64,000 nucleotides of DNA from Methylotenera sp. (GTDB lineage: Bacteria > Pseudomonadota > Gammaproteobacteria > Burkholderiales > Methylophilaceae). The stretch spans positions 1 to 64,000 of the forward strand of contig NZ_JAQSDZ010000008.1 in NCBI RefSeq assembly GCF_029946165.1, in the 5' to 3' direction. The notes beneath the pieces are model-generated. The model saw nothing but the letters and a program-made list of their open reading frames with translations. It was not told where the DNA came from and did no database searches. A program made the translations under genes and the position numbers. Shown here one piece after another: positions 8,068 to 19,275 of the stretch. Each line of letters begins with the position of its first letter. The stretch's first letter is position 1.

Positions 8068-9336
8068 GTGAGAAAATACGCTATGAATCGTTTTTTCTAT
8101 TCGCTGCTGCTGTATTTGGTGTTGCCTTTTGTGCCACTTAAATTACTTTGGCGCGGCATCAAGCAAGCTGAATACCGTCAACATTGGTTTGAGCGTTTTG
8201 GCTTTTATTCACTCGCCGTGAAAAAACCTGTGATATGGCTGCATTGCGTTTCTGTAGGTGAAACACGCGCCGCGGCACCGCTGATTAACGCCTTGCTCAC
8301 CCAATACCCGAATCATCAATTATTACTAACGCACAGCACGCCAACTGGCCGCGCCACTAGCGAGCAATTATTTGGTGACAAGGTGATGCGCGTTTACTTG
8401 CCATATGACCTGCCATTTGCCGTGAAAGGTTTTTTAAGCCACTTTAAACCTGCGCTTGGCATGCTGATGGAGACGGAACTTTGGTTTAATCTGATAGCTG
8501 GCGCTAAGGCGCGAAACATGCCTTTATTGCTGATTAATGCACGACTTTCAGAAAAATCTGCGCGTGGTTACCGCAAGTTAAGTCTCCTTGTGCATGAAGG
8601 TTTACAAAAATTATCTGCGATTGCCGCACAAACTGAGCAAGATGCTGAGCGCTTAACACAGCTTGGTGCACGCAATATTAGTGTGGTGGGCAATTTAAAG
8701 TTTGAAGTGCATCCACCAGAGAATGCAACTGCGCAAGGGCAACAGTTGCGAGATTTATTTGGTCGCAATCGCCCAGTATTTTTAGCGGCAAGTACGCGTG
8801 AAGGGGAAGAGAGCATTATTTTAGATGCTGTAACGGCGCTACAAATTCCACACTTAATGACCATTATCGTGCCACGCCATCCACAACGCTTTAACGAAGT
8901 TGAGGCATTACTGCAAGAGCGCCACTTAACTTACCAAAGGCGCTCCAAATTGGTTCAAACAGCGAATGCTGATACGCGATTTATTCTAGGCGACAGCATG
9001 GGCGAATTGTTTAGCTATTACGCCAGCGCAGATATTTGCTTGGTGGGCGGCAGCGTGTTGCCATTCGGTGGGCAAAATTTAATAGAAGCGATGCGTATGG
9101 CCAAACCAGTAATCATTGGCGAACATACCTTTAATTTTACAGAAGTGTCTGAGCGTGCCATTGCGCAACATGCCGCTTGGCGGGTGAAAAGCCCACAGGA
9201 GCTAAAACAAGCTATTCAAACTTTGCTAGACAACCCCCAACAACAGTTTGAAATGGGTCAGGCCGGGCTAGCGCTGTGTATGAGTTCGCAAGGCGCTACG
9301 CAAAAGACCTTGGCGATTATTGCCAACTATCTATAA
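8068..9336 (+). CDS. waaA: 3-deoxy-D-manno-octulosonic acid (Kdo) transferase
   Basis: 422-residue inner-membrane-anchored glycosyltransferase of family GT30. It adds Kdo to lipid IVA in lipopolysaccharide core synthesis. The N-terminus has one hydrophobic segment (about residues 10-25) followed by a basic patch. The GT30 N-domain motif CVSVGETRAAAPLI is present, and the C-domain has VGGSVLPFGGQNLIEA for the nucleotide-sugar site, as in KdtA/WaaA. Length is normal. The start is GTG with AAGGA seven bases before it; an ATG 15 bases later is a weaker alternative. It faces the minus-strand genes 9341-12716. Confidence 0.93.
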   Translation: MRKYAMNRFFYSLLLYLVLPFVPLKLLWRGIKQAEYRQHWFERFGFYSLAVKKPVIWLHCVSVGETRAAAPLINALLTQYPNHQLLLTHSTPTGRATSEQLFGDKVMRVYLPYDLPFAVKGFLSHFKPALGMLMETELWFNLIAGAKARNMPLLLINARLSEKSARGYRKLSLLVHEGLQKLSAIAAQTEQDAERLTQLGARNISVVGNLKFEVHPPENATAQGQQLRDLFGRNRPVFLAASTREGEESIILDAVTALQIPHLMTIIVPRHPQRFNEVEALLQERHLTYQRRSKLVQTANADTRFILGDSMGELFSYYASADICLVGGSVLPFGGQNLIEAMRMAKPVIIGEHTFNFTEVSERAIAQHAAWRVKSPQELKQAIQTLLDNPQQQFEMGQAGLALCMSSQGATQKTLAIIANYL

Positions 9337-9340
9337 TCCA

Positions 9341-9931
9341 TTAGCTAACGCTAAGCTCCGTGACATAAACCACTTCACAAGCGCCAGCGCCTGTGTCTTC
9401 TCGGGTGAGAGAACTGCGCCAATGCCAACCATCTGCGCGTTTTGCTTCAATTAACTGACCCTTTATACTGACAACCTGCCCAGGGCGAATTTTGCTAAGT
9501 TGTCGTTTAATACTATCGTTTGCTGGAATAATATGTGTGTTTGCCGCATGAATTTCAATTTCACGTTGCGGGATGGGAAACTCATCGACATGCCAATAAA
9601 AAAAGCGGTTGCCTTGAGTAATCTTAATTTTATTTAGCACCGCTTCATCAGACATTGGCCCCCAGCCTAAAGCTAAATCGGTTGGTGATAGTTCTGCCTC
9701 TGTGCCCATAGAGTAATCTTCAGTTGAGAGCACTCTTGCTTTAATTGAGTAGTCCGCCAGCGGCGTCAGGGTGAAACCCTTAAACTGAATATCTGCGGTT
9801 CCCGTGCTGGTTTGAATCGGTTCGGCTGATGCAATTTCACCTACGCCATGCACGACAGGGCGATGCTGGTAATGTTGGTAAGCACCAAAAGCCACCAAAC
9901 ACATCAACACTAATAAAAACTTCTTATTCAT
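9341..9931 (-). CDS. Conserved-looking membrane-anchored or exported protein of unknown function
   Basis: 196 residues, not recognised. The N-terminus MNKKFLLVLMCLVAFGAY is one hydrophobic segment after two lysines, an uncleaved anchor or a signal peptide, which puts the rest in the periplasm. The remainder is a mixed polar domain with aromatic residues (NRFFYWHVDEFPIPQ, DGWHWRSSL). The stretch IRPGQVVSIKGQLIEAKRADG resembles a small beta-barrel of OB type, but this is weak. It follows the isochorismatase-like gene by 9 bases and is probably co-transcribed with it. Confidence 0.6.
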   Translation of the reverse strand: MNKKFLLVLMCLVAFGAYQHYQHRPVVHGVGEIASAEPIQTSTGTADIQFKGFTLTPLADYSIKARVLSTEDYSMGTEAELSPTDLALGWGPMSDEAVLNKIKITQGNRFFYWHVDEFPIPQREIEIHAANTHIIPANDSIKRQLSKIRPGQVVSIKGQLIEAKRADGWHWRSSLTREDTGAGACEVVYVTELSVS

Positions 9932-9940
9932 CGGCAGCTT

Positions 9941-10501
9941 TTAACGAATAAGTTTGCTAATAGCTTTAAATGCGTCACCTTTCGCAATACCTAACCACTC
10001 AAACACGATAGATTCGGTATTGCTAATAATGCAACCAGCTTCGCGCATTCTTGCTAGCGCATTGGCTTTATTGGCTGGATTGCGTGAAATAACTGCGTCT
10101 TCCGCAACAAATACTTGTTTGCCTGCACTTAGCAAGTCTAGAGCAGTTTGCAATATACAAATATGTGCTTCCATGCCAGTCAGCACAATTTGTGAGTGAT
10201 CTCGCGTGAGTTGACGGCTAAAAATAGGTTCTGCCATGCATGAGAAAGTAAGCTTTTCTACTGGTTTCACGTTTGGTAGCAACGCCGTTAATTCAGGCAA
10301 GGTATGTCCTAAGCCTTGAGGATATTGTTCTGTGATGATAGCTGAGACAGCTAAAAGCTTTGCGGCTTGCGCCAATATGCCTATATTTTTAACTATAGAC
10401 TGCAACTCATCTTGAGGCATAGCAGTAATGAGCCGCGTTTGCGTATCCACAATAACCAACTGACTCAAACCTGCACTTACTTTCAAAGGAATTTTTATCA
10501 T
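9941..10501 (-). CDS. Isochorismatase-like cysteine hydrolase
   Basis: 186-residue member of the isochorismatase-like hydrolase family (YcaC/nicotinamidase group). The three catalytic positions can be located: Asp in VIVDTQTRL near residue 19, Lys in PVEKLTFSC near the middle, and Cys in TGMEAHICILQTALDLL. The fold is completed by GKQVFVAEDAVISR. Members hydrolyse small amides or vinyl ethers; the substrate here cannot be read from sequence. It starts an apparent two-gene unit with the unknown exported protein and lies 76 bases downstream of the tolC stop, so it may belong to the pcm-tolC transcript. Confidence 0.85.
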   Translation of the reverse strand: MIKIPLKVSAGLSQLVIVDTQTRLITAMPQDELQSIVKNIGILAQAAKLLAVSAIITEQYPQGLGHTLPELTALLPNVKPVEKLTFSCMAEPIFSRQLTRDHSQIVLTGMEAHICILQTALDLLSAGKQVFVAEDAVISRNPANKANALARMREAGCIISNTESIVFEWLGIAKGDAFKAISKLIR

Positions 10502-10577
10502 AATTTTTAGCTAAATGAATTGTTGAGTGAGAGATTTCTATAAAGAGTGCGCATTGTTGCTACTCAGCATGTTTGAG

Positions 10578-12008
10578 CTAATGAGTAAGCACTAATTGTT
10601 GATTAATATCTAGCAAATCCGCCTCAGCTAACACGCCAGAAGACGCTTTTAAACGAATAATATTCACCAAATAGTTATAGCGGGCTTGTAACAAATCTCG
10701 TTTCGCACTGAATAGTTGCTGTTCAGCGTTCAATACATCCACGCTTGTGCGTACACCGACTTCGTAACCCAACTTTGTGGAATCGACTTGGCTTTGGCTA
10801 CTGATTAATGCTTGCTCTAGCGCCTTAATTTGCGCAATGGTAGTACTTAAATTTAGGTAAGCACTTTGTGTATCAAGTGCAGCTTGCCTGCGGGCGATTT
10901 CTACATCATCTTGGGCTTTTTGCTTATTTAGCACTGCCTGACGAACTCTTGAACTGATAGATCCACCTAGATATAAGGGGATTTGCAATTGCAAACCTAT
11001 CACCCCTGTTTTAAGGTCATTACCTGCGCCAAAGACTGAAGCGCTACCTGTGGCATAGGACTCGGAGACGCTGGCTACGGCATCTAGAGTTGGTAAATGT
11101 GCTGCTTCTGTACGATCGATTTCTTGATCTAAAAATTTAAGTGTATCTTGCTGAATTTGTATATTGAGATTATTTTGTTCGGCAACTTCCAACCATTTAT
11201 CAATTCCCTGTACCAGAACATTGGGCTGAATATCAGCTCTTACAGTGGCTAGTTTCGGTGGCCTAATGCCTGTAATAGCCTGCACATTGCGTTGCGCAAT
11301 TTGATATTCATTCACCGCAGCAATTTCTTGCGCCACGATTAAGTCGTACCGGGCTTGCGCTTCGTTCACATCAGTAATCGTAGCCGTACCCACCTCAAAA
11401 TTAGCGTTAGCTTGCTCTAGCTGGCTCAAGATTGCAGTTTTTTGTGCACCTATCAAATCAATTTTGTCTTGCGCGATTAACACGTCAAAATATCTTTGAG
11501 TTGTGCGCAAAATAAGATCTTGTTGACTCAAATGCAGTTGCTTATTCGCTTGGCTTACTTGAGTGTAAGTTTGCTCCATTTGCACAAGATTTTGCTTGCG
11601 ATAGATTGGTTGGCTGGCGTCAATTGCCGCTCTATAAGTTTCAAAATTAGACTTCCCAGGCGGAGAATTAGAGTTTAAATAACGAATATCCGTATGGACG
11701 GCATTTGCCTCTGCATTAAAGTTAACCGTAGGGCGATACAGCGCTTTACCTTGCTCAATAATTTCTTGTGCGGCTTGGTTGGCACTTAAAGCTGAGGCTA
11801 GAGTAGGGTCATGCAAAACGGCTTGATGATATAAATCGAGCAAAGAGATTGTGTTATCGCGTGCATTAACAGGACTTATACTTTCTGGTTGCGCTATACC
11901 AACAGGCTGAGCGGCAAATGCAGATTGCGAAATTGATAAAGTGATACAAGCTAGAAAAATTGCACGATGTAACCGCTTAACATGGTATGACCGAACTAAC
12001 TTGTCCAT
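10578..12008 (-). CDS. tolC: TolC-family outer-membrane efflux channel
   Basis: 476-residue outer-membrane channel subunit that would form the trimeric exit duct of type I secretion and RND efflux systems. A signal peptide is visible after the start (LHRAIFLACITLSISQSAFA). The rest shows the internally repeated helical TolC pattern: ALSANQAAQEIIEQGKALYRP in the first half and RQAALDTQSAYLNLSTTIAQ then GYEVGVRTSVDVLNAEQQL in the second. The GVRTSVDVLNAQ-type motif is diagnostic for the family. It lies 12 bases after pcm, the order commonly seen in betaproteobacteria, so both are probably one operon. Confidence 0.92.
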   Translation of the reverse strand: MDKLVRSYHVKRLHRAIFLACITLSISQSAFAAQPVGIAQPESISPVNARDNTISLLDLYHQAVLHDPTLASALSANQAAQEIIEQGKALYRPTVNFNAEANAVHTDIRYLNSNSPPGKSNFETYRAAIDASQPIYRKQNLVQMEQTYTQVSQANKQLHLSQQDLILRTTQRYFDVLIAQDKIDLIGAQKTAILSQLEQANANFEVGTATITDVNEAQARYDLIVAQEIAAVNEYQIAQRNVQAITGIRPPKLATVRADIQPNVLVQGIDKWLEVAEQNNLNIQIQQDTLKFLDQEIDRTEAAHLPTLDAVASVSESYATGSASVFGAGNDLKTGVIGLQLQIPLYLGGSISSRVRQAVLNKQKAQDDVEIARRQAALDTQSAYLNLSTTIAQIKALEQALISSQSQVDSTKLGYEVGVRTSVDVLNAEQQLFSAKRDLLQARYNYLVNIIRLKASSGVLAEADLLDINQQLVLTH

Positions 12009-12020
12009 TCAATATTCTCT

Positions 12021-12716
12021 TTAAAACTCAAATTTAACAGATTGCGGTGCATTTTTAAGTGGAGGCAAGCATGTTTCAAAAAGCGTTTCTTTACGGCAGC
12101 TACCTTCATTCAAACGCTGCGTAAGTGTGGCTTGCATAATAGGCATTTCGCCAACCACAGCGAACATACGACCACCAATATTCAACATTTGTTCTGCCGT
12201 AGTTGGATGTAATTGCAAAGAACCTGCAAATACTATGACATCGTAAGTTTCATCTGTTGTGTAAGCACGGAAAGCATCAAGCACATACAAAGTGACATTA
12301 TGGATATTTTGCTTTTGCAAACGAACTTCTGCTTGTTTTGATAGCTCTGGAATAATTTCTATTGAATCCACATGTTTCGCAAGTTTGGCAATCAACGCAG
12401 TTAAATAACCGCTACCTGTGCCAACCAGCAATACTTTATCGGTTTTTTTAATGTTAAGCGCTTGTAAAATACGCCCTTCAATTTTAGGCGAAAGCATGGT
12501 CTGACCATAGCCAATTGGCAACTCAACATCGGCAAAAGCTAAGCCTAATTGCGAAGCTTCAATAAAGTCTTCACGATGCACTTCGCCTAGCAAATCCAGT
12601 ACCACTGGGTCTAGCACTTCCCATGTGCGAATTTGCTGCTCTATCATGTTGAAACGAGCTAAGTCTATTGAGTCATTTTTAGTAATTGGTTTAGTAATTG
12701 GTTGTGTTTGTGTCAT
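12021..12716 (-). CDS. pcm: Protein-L-isoaspartate O-methyltransferase family protein
   Basis: 231 residues from the ATG chosen here. An AGGA box lies 10 bases before this ATG, while an alternative TTG 27 bases further upstream has no better site. The protein is a class I methyltransferase of the PCMT family, which repairs isoaspartyl residues in aged proteins. Motif I is VGTGSGYLTALIAKL and is preceded by the family region ELPIGYGQTMLSPKIEGRI. As in many TolC-linked homologues, the TISAPH-type motif of classic Pcm reads TMLSPK, so true repair activity is not assured. It is the first gene of the pcm-tolC pair. Confidence 0.85.
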   Translation of the reverse strand: MTQTQPITKPITKNDSIDLARFNMIEQQIRTWEVLDPVVLDLLGEVHREDFIEASQLGLAFADVELPIGYGQTMLSPKIEGRILQALNIKKTDKVLLVGTGSGYLTALIAKLAKHVDSIEIIPELSKQAEVRLQKQNIHNVTLYVLDAFRAYTTDETYDVIVFAGSLQLHPTTAEQMLNIGGRMFAVVGEMPIMQATLTQRLNEGSCRKETLFETCLPPLKNAPQSVKFEF

Positions 12717-12844
12717 GGCAAATATTTTCCTATCAATTTCCAATATTATATCGCATGCATGTGCTGTACAAACTGTTGATTAAAAAAGCTTTAACATTGA
12801 TTACTGCCCGAGTGGTAAAGCTATGCGCAATTTAGGCTTATATC

Positions 12845-14500
12845 TTACTTAGGGACATTATTCGTTAACGTTGGATTTTGCATTAACATGCCTATTTTGG
12901 CTGTGCATATTTTTTCGTATAACTCAAACGACACCAATACAGAACAGAAAACATCGTCGTGGCTGAAAGAATCATCTTTATGTGGCAAAAGTTGCTCTTT
13001 TTTATAATCAAAATTCTTACCCATCCAAACAATCGCGGGCACGTGCGTTTGCTCTACTGGCGCCACCATATAAGGTGCTGAATGCAAATAAATGCCATGC
13101 TCGCCTAGCGACTCGCCATGATCGCTCACATACAGCATTGCAGTAGCGCGCTCATCCTCATATTTCTTAAGAAAATCAATCACATTAGACAAAAAATAAT
13201 CGGTATACAAAATGGCATTATCGTAACTATTATCGATTTCCTCCTTTGTGCAATCTTTCAATTCACCCGTGGTACATACAGGTTTAAATTTCTCAAACTC
13301 TTTTGGATACCTTTTGTAATATTCAGGCCCATGATTACCCATTTGATGAAACACGATTAAAATATCTTTATCTTTTCGCGCTTCAACATACTGCTCTAAG
13401 CCAGACAGCATACCAATATCTCGACATTCAACGTCACATACAGGGTTCAATTTTGACGTTCTAAAATCCTCAGATTTCATGCGTGTTGCAACGCCTTTAG
13501 AATCCGAATTATTATCGCGCCATAAAATTTCTACACCATGATCCGCTAACACATCTAAAGCATCTTGTTGATTCAATGCAGTTTCTTTATCGTAGGCTTT
13601 TCTACCTAGCGAAGAGAACATACAAGGCACAGACACGCCAGTAGATGTGCCACAAGAGCTCACATTAGTTAAACTCACCACGCCTTGCTTAGTTAGCAAT
13701 GGGTTGGTCGGTTTATGATATCCATTGAGAGAGAATCTGTCCGCACGAGCTGTTTCGCCTACCACCATAACCATTAATTCTGGTTTCCCATCAGAGCTTA
13801 CAATCTCGGCATCTTGCGCAATGTGTTTTAGGGGCACCACTTTAGCAATGTTTATTTGTTGATTCACATATTTAACAATCGAAAAAGTGGAGTAGATTGG
13901 ATTTGCATAAAAACGTGTTGCTTTATGCTGCCTGATAAAAGACGCATAACCGCCTGAAAACGGTGCCATAACCACTATAAGCAATAGCAGTAATATGCCT
14001 AATATGCGCAATCTAGGCAGAATCTCAGCAAAACCTCTCACGGATTTTGGAAAATACTTAATCACTAACCATGCTGGAATAATACCCAGCAATACTGTTC
14101 TAACAACAAGACTTACCGTCAATAAGCCAGCAAACTCCTGCACATTGGTTTGCATAATATTGTCTAGCATGCTGACATCGACCACCACCCCAAACGTATC
14201 CATGTAATAAGCGGTCTGAGAAACTATAAGCAGGTAAATAGCCAAAATCCATCGTGTTGCTTTGCCGTGGCAAATCAGTAAAAAGAAAAGCGCGGTGACT
14301 ATTGTGAAAAATAAACTCAGCGACAATATAAATGGCAGATTGCTTAACGTGAACGGATAGTTTTCTACAATTCTGCCAAATAGCGCTAAATTACCAGTTA
14401 GCATGATATAAGCTACGACAAGAAAAATACCGCGTGTTTGGCTGGAAATTTGGTTAAATGATGAGGTTAATTTCTGGGAAATGTTTGGAAATGAAATCAT
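12845..14500 (-). CDS. eptA: Lipid A phosphoethanolamine transferase (EptA/MCR family)
   Basis: 551-residue inner-membrane protein. About five hydrophobic segments fill the first 200 residues. A periplasmic sulfatase-like domain follows with VMVVGETARADRFSLNGY for the zinc site, the nucleophile threonine in SSCGTSTGVSVPCMFSS, and the late metal motif YVSDHGESLGEHGIYLHSAPY. Family members transfer phosphoethanolamine from phosphatidylethanolamine to lipid A phosphates, which lowers outer-membrane negative charge and sensitivity to cationic peptides. Paired cysteines in the periplasmic part fit the known disulfide-rich fold. It lies 86 bases after the PAP2 phosphatase on the same strand; the pair is a common lipid A modification unit. 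Confidence 0.92.
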   Translation of the reverse strand: MISFPNISQKLTSSFNQISSQTRGIFLVVAYIMLTGNLALFGRIVENYPFTLSNLPFILSLSLFFTIVTALFFLLICHGKATRWILAIYLLIVSQTAYYMDTFGVVVDVSMLDNIMQTNVQEFAGLLTVSLVVRTVLLGIIPAWLVIKYFPKSVRGFAEILPRLRILGILLLLLIVVMAPFSGGYASFIRQHKATRFYANPIYSTFSIVKYVNQQINIAKVVPLKHIAQDAEIVSSDGKPELMVMVVGETARADRFSLNGYHKPTNPLLTKQGVVSLTNVSSCGTSTGVSVPCMFSSLGRKAYDKETALNQQDALDVLADHGVEILWRDNNSDSKGVATRMKSEDFRTSKLNPVCDVECRDIGMLSGLEQYVEARKDKDILIVFHQMGNHGPEYYKRYPKEFEKFKPVCTTGELKDCTKEEIDNSYDNAILYTDYFLSNVIDFLKKYEDERATAMLYVSDHGESLGEHGIYLHSAPYMVAPVEQTHVPAIVWMGKNFDYKKEQLLPHKDDSFSHDDVFCSVLVSFELYEKICTAKIGMLMQNPTLTNNVPK

Positions 14501-14586
14501 TTAATTCTTCTGAATTTATTTTTTTGCTAATGAATAAGTGTTTGAATAATAACATTAGAAACTTACGACAAACTGACAACAAAAAC

Positions 14587-15396
14587 TTATATCTCAGTTG
14601 TAGATGCCTTCGGCGGCCAGATAAGATATTGCACAAGCAATACCATCCATACTATCCAAGCCGTCCATAAATTGTGTGACATAAAATGCGCACCGCGCAT
14701 CATTTGCCCCCAGCCCATGGCAAAACCGAATAGCAGTCCTAATAACAGTCCTGCATTTGCTAACTTAGGTAGCGAGTCTCTAAACCCAAAATAGAGTGCT
14801 ATCAAAGCAAACCCTCCACTGGCATGCCCACCAGGAAAACAATGTCCCACTTTTCCGCCCGCCGGGAAATGCCCAAACAGTGGTATCCAAGGTTGAGTGC
14901 CGCCATAGACCGATAAATCCCAAGGGCAGCTATGCATACTTAGACGCTTTAGAACGGAAATAGCACTGGTGGAAATCACCATAGCTACAAATAACCACAA
15001 AAACTGGCGATGGTAAACCTTAGACCAATGGCTACCATTCTGGCTCTTAAATACAAAATGCCATATTTTCAAACCGAAAATCCAAAAACCGAGCATCATT
15101 AAGCTCACCACGATCATTAAATTTCTTAGGCCTTTGTGCATCACATCGTCTAGGAATCTGTCACTCTTTAATGGAAATGCCAACGCATGTGCGTCATAAA
15201 AAGGCTGAATTAACCAAGCATCTAAATTTGTGTTTGGATATATAAAGGCTAGTAATAATCCCGCAATGACAGGTAATACTAGATGAGAAAACCAAAATGA
15301 CCGCGGCAATATGCGCTGAAAGTTGATGTTATTCAATTGTGGAATGGATGGAATTAAAGTGTTAAAGAAAAGTTGGATTGGCTGCTTATTCAGCAT
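14587..15396 (-). CDS. PAP2-family membrane phosphatase
   Basis: 269-residue integral membrane phosphatase of the PAP2/LpxE type. The signature is complete: KRLSMHSCPWD (variant of the first motif), HCFPGGHASGGFAL (second, with the catalytic His) and RGAHFMSHNLWTAW (third, with Arg and His). Six or so hydrophobic segments surround these motifs, which would face the periplasm. Linked to an EptA-type gene, it may act on lipid A or undecaprenyl pyrophosphate; the substrate is inferred from context only. Confidence 0.87.
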   Translation of the reverse strand: MLNKQPIQLFFNTLIPSIPQLNNINFQRILPRSFWFSHLVLPVIAGLLLAFIYPNTNLDAWLIQPFYDAHALAFPLKSDRFLDDVMHKGLRNLMIVVSLMMLGFWIFGLKIWHFVFKSQNGSHWSKVYHRQFLWLFVAMVISTSAISVLKRLSMHSCPWDLSVYGGTQPWIPLFGHFPAGGKVGHCFPGGHASGGFALIALYFGFRDSLPKLANAGLLLGLLFGFAMGWGQMMRGAHFMSHNLWTAWIVWMVLLVQYLIWPPKASTTEI

Positions 15397-15461
15397 TACC
15401 TTTATGTGACTATGTTTAATAAACTAAGTTAAGCTTACATTTAATAGTTATCAAGCAAAGA

Positions 15462-15489
15462 CAATTGAGCTAAGTCAATTGAGCTAAGT
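15462..15489. repeat. Two tandem copies of a 14-base unit
   Basis: CAATTGAGCTAAGT is repeated exactly at 15462-15475 and 15476-15489, upstream of the PAP2 gene and downstream of a small membrane ORF. It is probably a slippage duplication; no function is apparent. Confidence 0.8.
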
Positions 15490-15545
15490 CAAAAAATTTA
15501 GGCTCACATTTTCTGTTAGTTTGAGTTTTCGGGAGTTCACTTTTA

Positions 15546-15692
15546 TTATAAATATATAACAACTGGAAATACCGTCACAGCCAATACCAATATGAGCCAC
15601 TCCATGCCCCAGCGCTCAAGTTGACCAGTAAAATGAAAAAATAGCGTCACAATTGCCACTAAGTAATACAGAAGATACAGAATTAAAGCCAT
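15546..15692 (-). CDS. Small membrane protein of 48 residues
   Basis: A short minus-strand frame encodes MALILYLLYYLVAIVTLFF, then a polar turn HFTGQLERWGMEW, then LILVLAVTVFPVVIYL: two transmembrane helices joined by a loop. A purine-rich CGGGGG precedes the ATG by a few bases. The codon choice and strong hydrophobic pattern look like a real small protein, but I know of no matching family. It lies upstream of the PAP2/eptA pair on the same strand. Confidence 0.5.
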   Translation of the reverse strand: MALILYLLYYLVAIVTLFFHFTGQLERWGMEWLILVLAVTVFPVVIYL

Positions 15693-15895
15693 ACAACCCC
15701 CGAGCTTTTATATTTGATGTAATTATTAATCTATTATAACTAATAATAATGCTCAAAACTGAGGATTTAATGCCATTTTTTGTTTCCAGCATTATTACTA
15801 TAAAGTTATTAAGAAATAAGTACTTAAATTACTATTTTTAGCTGCGGTTCAAATATTATGACTTGCAATTACTAAAGAATTAGCGTAATTTTCGT

Positions 15896-16006
15896 TCATT
15901 GCTAGGGGTCTATATTTGAGATTAATTGTTTTAGATTAATTTAAAGCATAGTGAGAAACACCCTTTGAACCTGACGCGGGTTATGCCGCCGTAGGAAAGC
16001 ATGCAA
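15896..16006 (+). promoter_or_regulatory. TPP riboswitch (THI element) controlling thiC
   Basis: The conserved thi-box parts appear in order: AGGGGTC near 15904, GTGAGAAACACCC at 15951-15963, then TTTGAACCTGACGCGGGTTA, and TGCCGCCGTAGGAAAGC ending about 16000. These match the thiamine pyrophosphate aptamer. The leader continues about 75 bases to thiC, so thiamine pyrophosphate should lower thiC expression, by transcription or translation. Confidence 0.93.
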
Positions 16007-16068
16007 TGTGTCGCTACTATATCGTGGTGTATACATACGATGCTTTTCTATGTTGAACCACTCTATAG

Positions 16069-17973
<1,905 letters not shown>

Positions 17974-18008
17974 ATAAATCTCACTCCTTAGATTAGCAAG
18001 TTAAGATT

Positions 18009-18036
18009 AAAAGCCAGCTTTTGCTGGCTTTTTCTT
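18009..18036 (+). terminator. Intrinsic terminator after thiC
   Basis: The perfect stem AAAAGCCAGC / GCTGGCTTTT with a TTTT loop region and a following T-rich tract lies 36 bases after the thiC stop. Confidence 0.85.
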
Positions 18037-18214
18037 TTGCTAAATATTTAAAGTTTAAGTTTATGTGTTAGCTAGAGCACATTCAATCCCAGCAATCATG
18101 GATATCATCACAAATTGTTTTTCAATCAAGTTATTCACATTTGTGATTACCTCAAGGGCTTAGAGCCATTATCTAATTATCAAACGTTCCACATCACTCT
18201 TAAGGGAGAACCTA

Positions 18215-18649
18215 ATGCACGTATCTTTTGAAGAAGCACAACATATTATTGAAAGCGCTGTCACAAAATCTAAAGAACTAGGGGTAAAAATGTGTATTGC
18301 CGTACTAGATTCTGGCGGCAACATTAAGGCCTTTGCACGCATGGATGACGCATGGGTTGGCAGTAGCGACATTGCCATTAAAAAAGCTAAAACTGCCTGT
18401 TACTTTGCCATGCCCTCTGGCGAAATTGGCAAATTGTCCTTACCCGGCTCCCCGCTTTATGGCATTGAACACTCGAACGATGGCCTAATTACATTCCCCG
18501 GTGGCGTACCCATTGTAGATAAAGAAGGCAACCTAATTGGCGCAGTTGGAGTGAGCGGCGACACGGTTGAAAATGACCATATTGTAGCCGTAGCAGGTGC
18601 AACAAAATGCGGCCAATGCGACATGCCGAAACACCCTTGGAGAACTTAA
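18215..18649 (+). CDS. GlcG/HbpS-family haem-binding or cofactor-binding protein
   Basis: 144-residue single-domain protein of the GlcG/HbpS family (DUF336). Characteristic segments are ALDSGGN-like [20 protein letters not shown], the following IAIKKAKTA and [22 protein letters not shown]. Two cysteines near the C-terminus ([10 protein letters not shown]) are an addition I do not associate with the family and might bind metal. There is no signal peptide, so it is cytosolic. GGGAGAA precedes the ATG. It appears monocistronic between two terminators; the ligand is unknown. Confidence 0.82.
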   Translation: MHVSFEEAQHIIESAVTKSKELGVKMCIAVLDSGGNIKAFARMDDAWVGSSDIAIKKAKTACYFAMPSGEIGKLSLPGSPLYGIEHSNDGLITFPGGVPIVDKEGNLIGAVGVSGDTVENDHIVAVAGATKCGQCDMPKHPWRT

Positions 18650-18670
18650 GGCGAGATTAAATGCAATTTT

Positions 18671-18699
18671 AAAAAGCCAGCGCTTGCTGGCTTTTTTAT
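18671..18699 (+). terminator. Intrinsic terminator after the GlcG-like gene
   Basis: The stem AAAAAGCCAGC / GCTGGCTTTTTT with loop GCTT ends in a T-run. It is nearly the same hairpin sequence as the thiC terminator. Confidence 0.85.
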
Positions 18700-18784
18700 T
18701 ATGTATGTGACTTATAGTCCGTGGCTAATAAAGTGATTTAACTGCAATATTTGATATTCAACATAATCTAAAAGGCAAAGTTTG

Positions 18785-19234
18785 ATGGATAGAAAAACCA
18801 TTTTGAAAGAAGCCAAAAAACTAGGTTTGCCTGCGCGTGGCACTACTAAAATTTTGAGTGAGAAAATTAAAATACTCAAAACTCACCCTTTAGATTGGTC
18901 TAAATTAGAGTTCGAGTTAATTATGAACGACTTGTCGATACATCAAGATTTTAGAGAAGGTGCTATTGAGCGCGTTGAATTAATTCTAAATCAAGGCCTA
19001 AATAGCGGCATGGTGGATTCTCTAGGCAATATGGTTACAGGAAGATGTTGGACATTTAGTAGGGGCTTGATTGGTAAACCTGCATATATATTTGTATCAG
19101 GAGCCTTAGAATACCGAGGTAAATCAAACCCATATTTAAAACCAGGTAACAAGCCTCTGTTTGCGATTCTCCCTTCAAGTATAGGGCAAGATATTTTTGA
19201 AGCGATAAGAAGTTCATCTACACAAAAAATTTAA
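18785..19234 (+). CDS. Unknown protein with SAP-like N-terminus
   Basis: 149 residues from the ATG; a TTG lies one codon earlier. I do not recognise the family. The first 30 residues, ILKEAKKLGLPARGTTKILS and following EKI, resemble the two-helix SAP motif that binds DNA. The middle and C-terminal parts (GRCWTFSRGLIGKPAYIFV) look like a compact globular domain. It is convergent with the Dcm-HNH operon and ends 41 bases from it, so it may belong to the same accessory patch, but it is on the other strand. Confidence 0.55.
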   Translation: MDRKTILKEAKKLGLPARGTTKILSEKIKILKTHPLDWSKLEFELIMNDLSIHQDFREGAIERVELILNQGLNSGMVDSLGNMVTGRCWTFSRGLIGKPAYIFVSGALEYRGKSNPYLKPGNKPLFAILPSSIGQDIFEAIRSSSTQKI

Positions 19235-19275
19235 TGTTTTTAGCTTGTCGAATCGCTCGTATAGATTTTTCTAAA

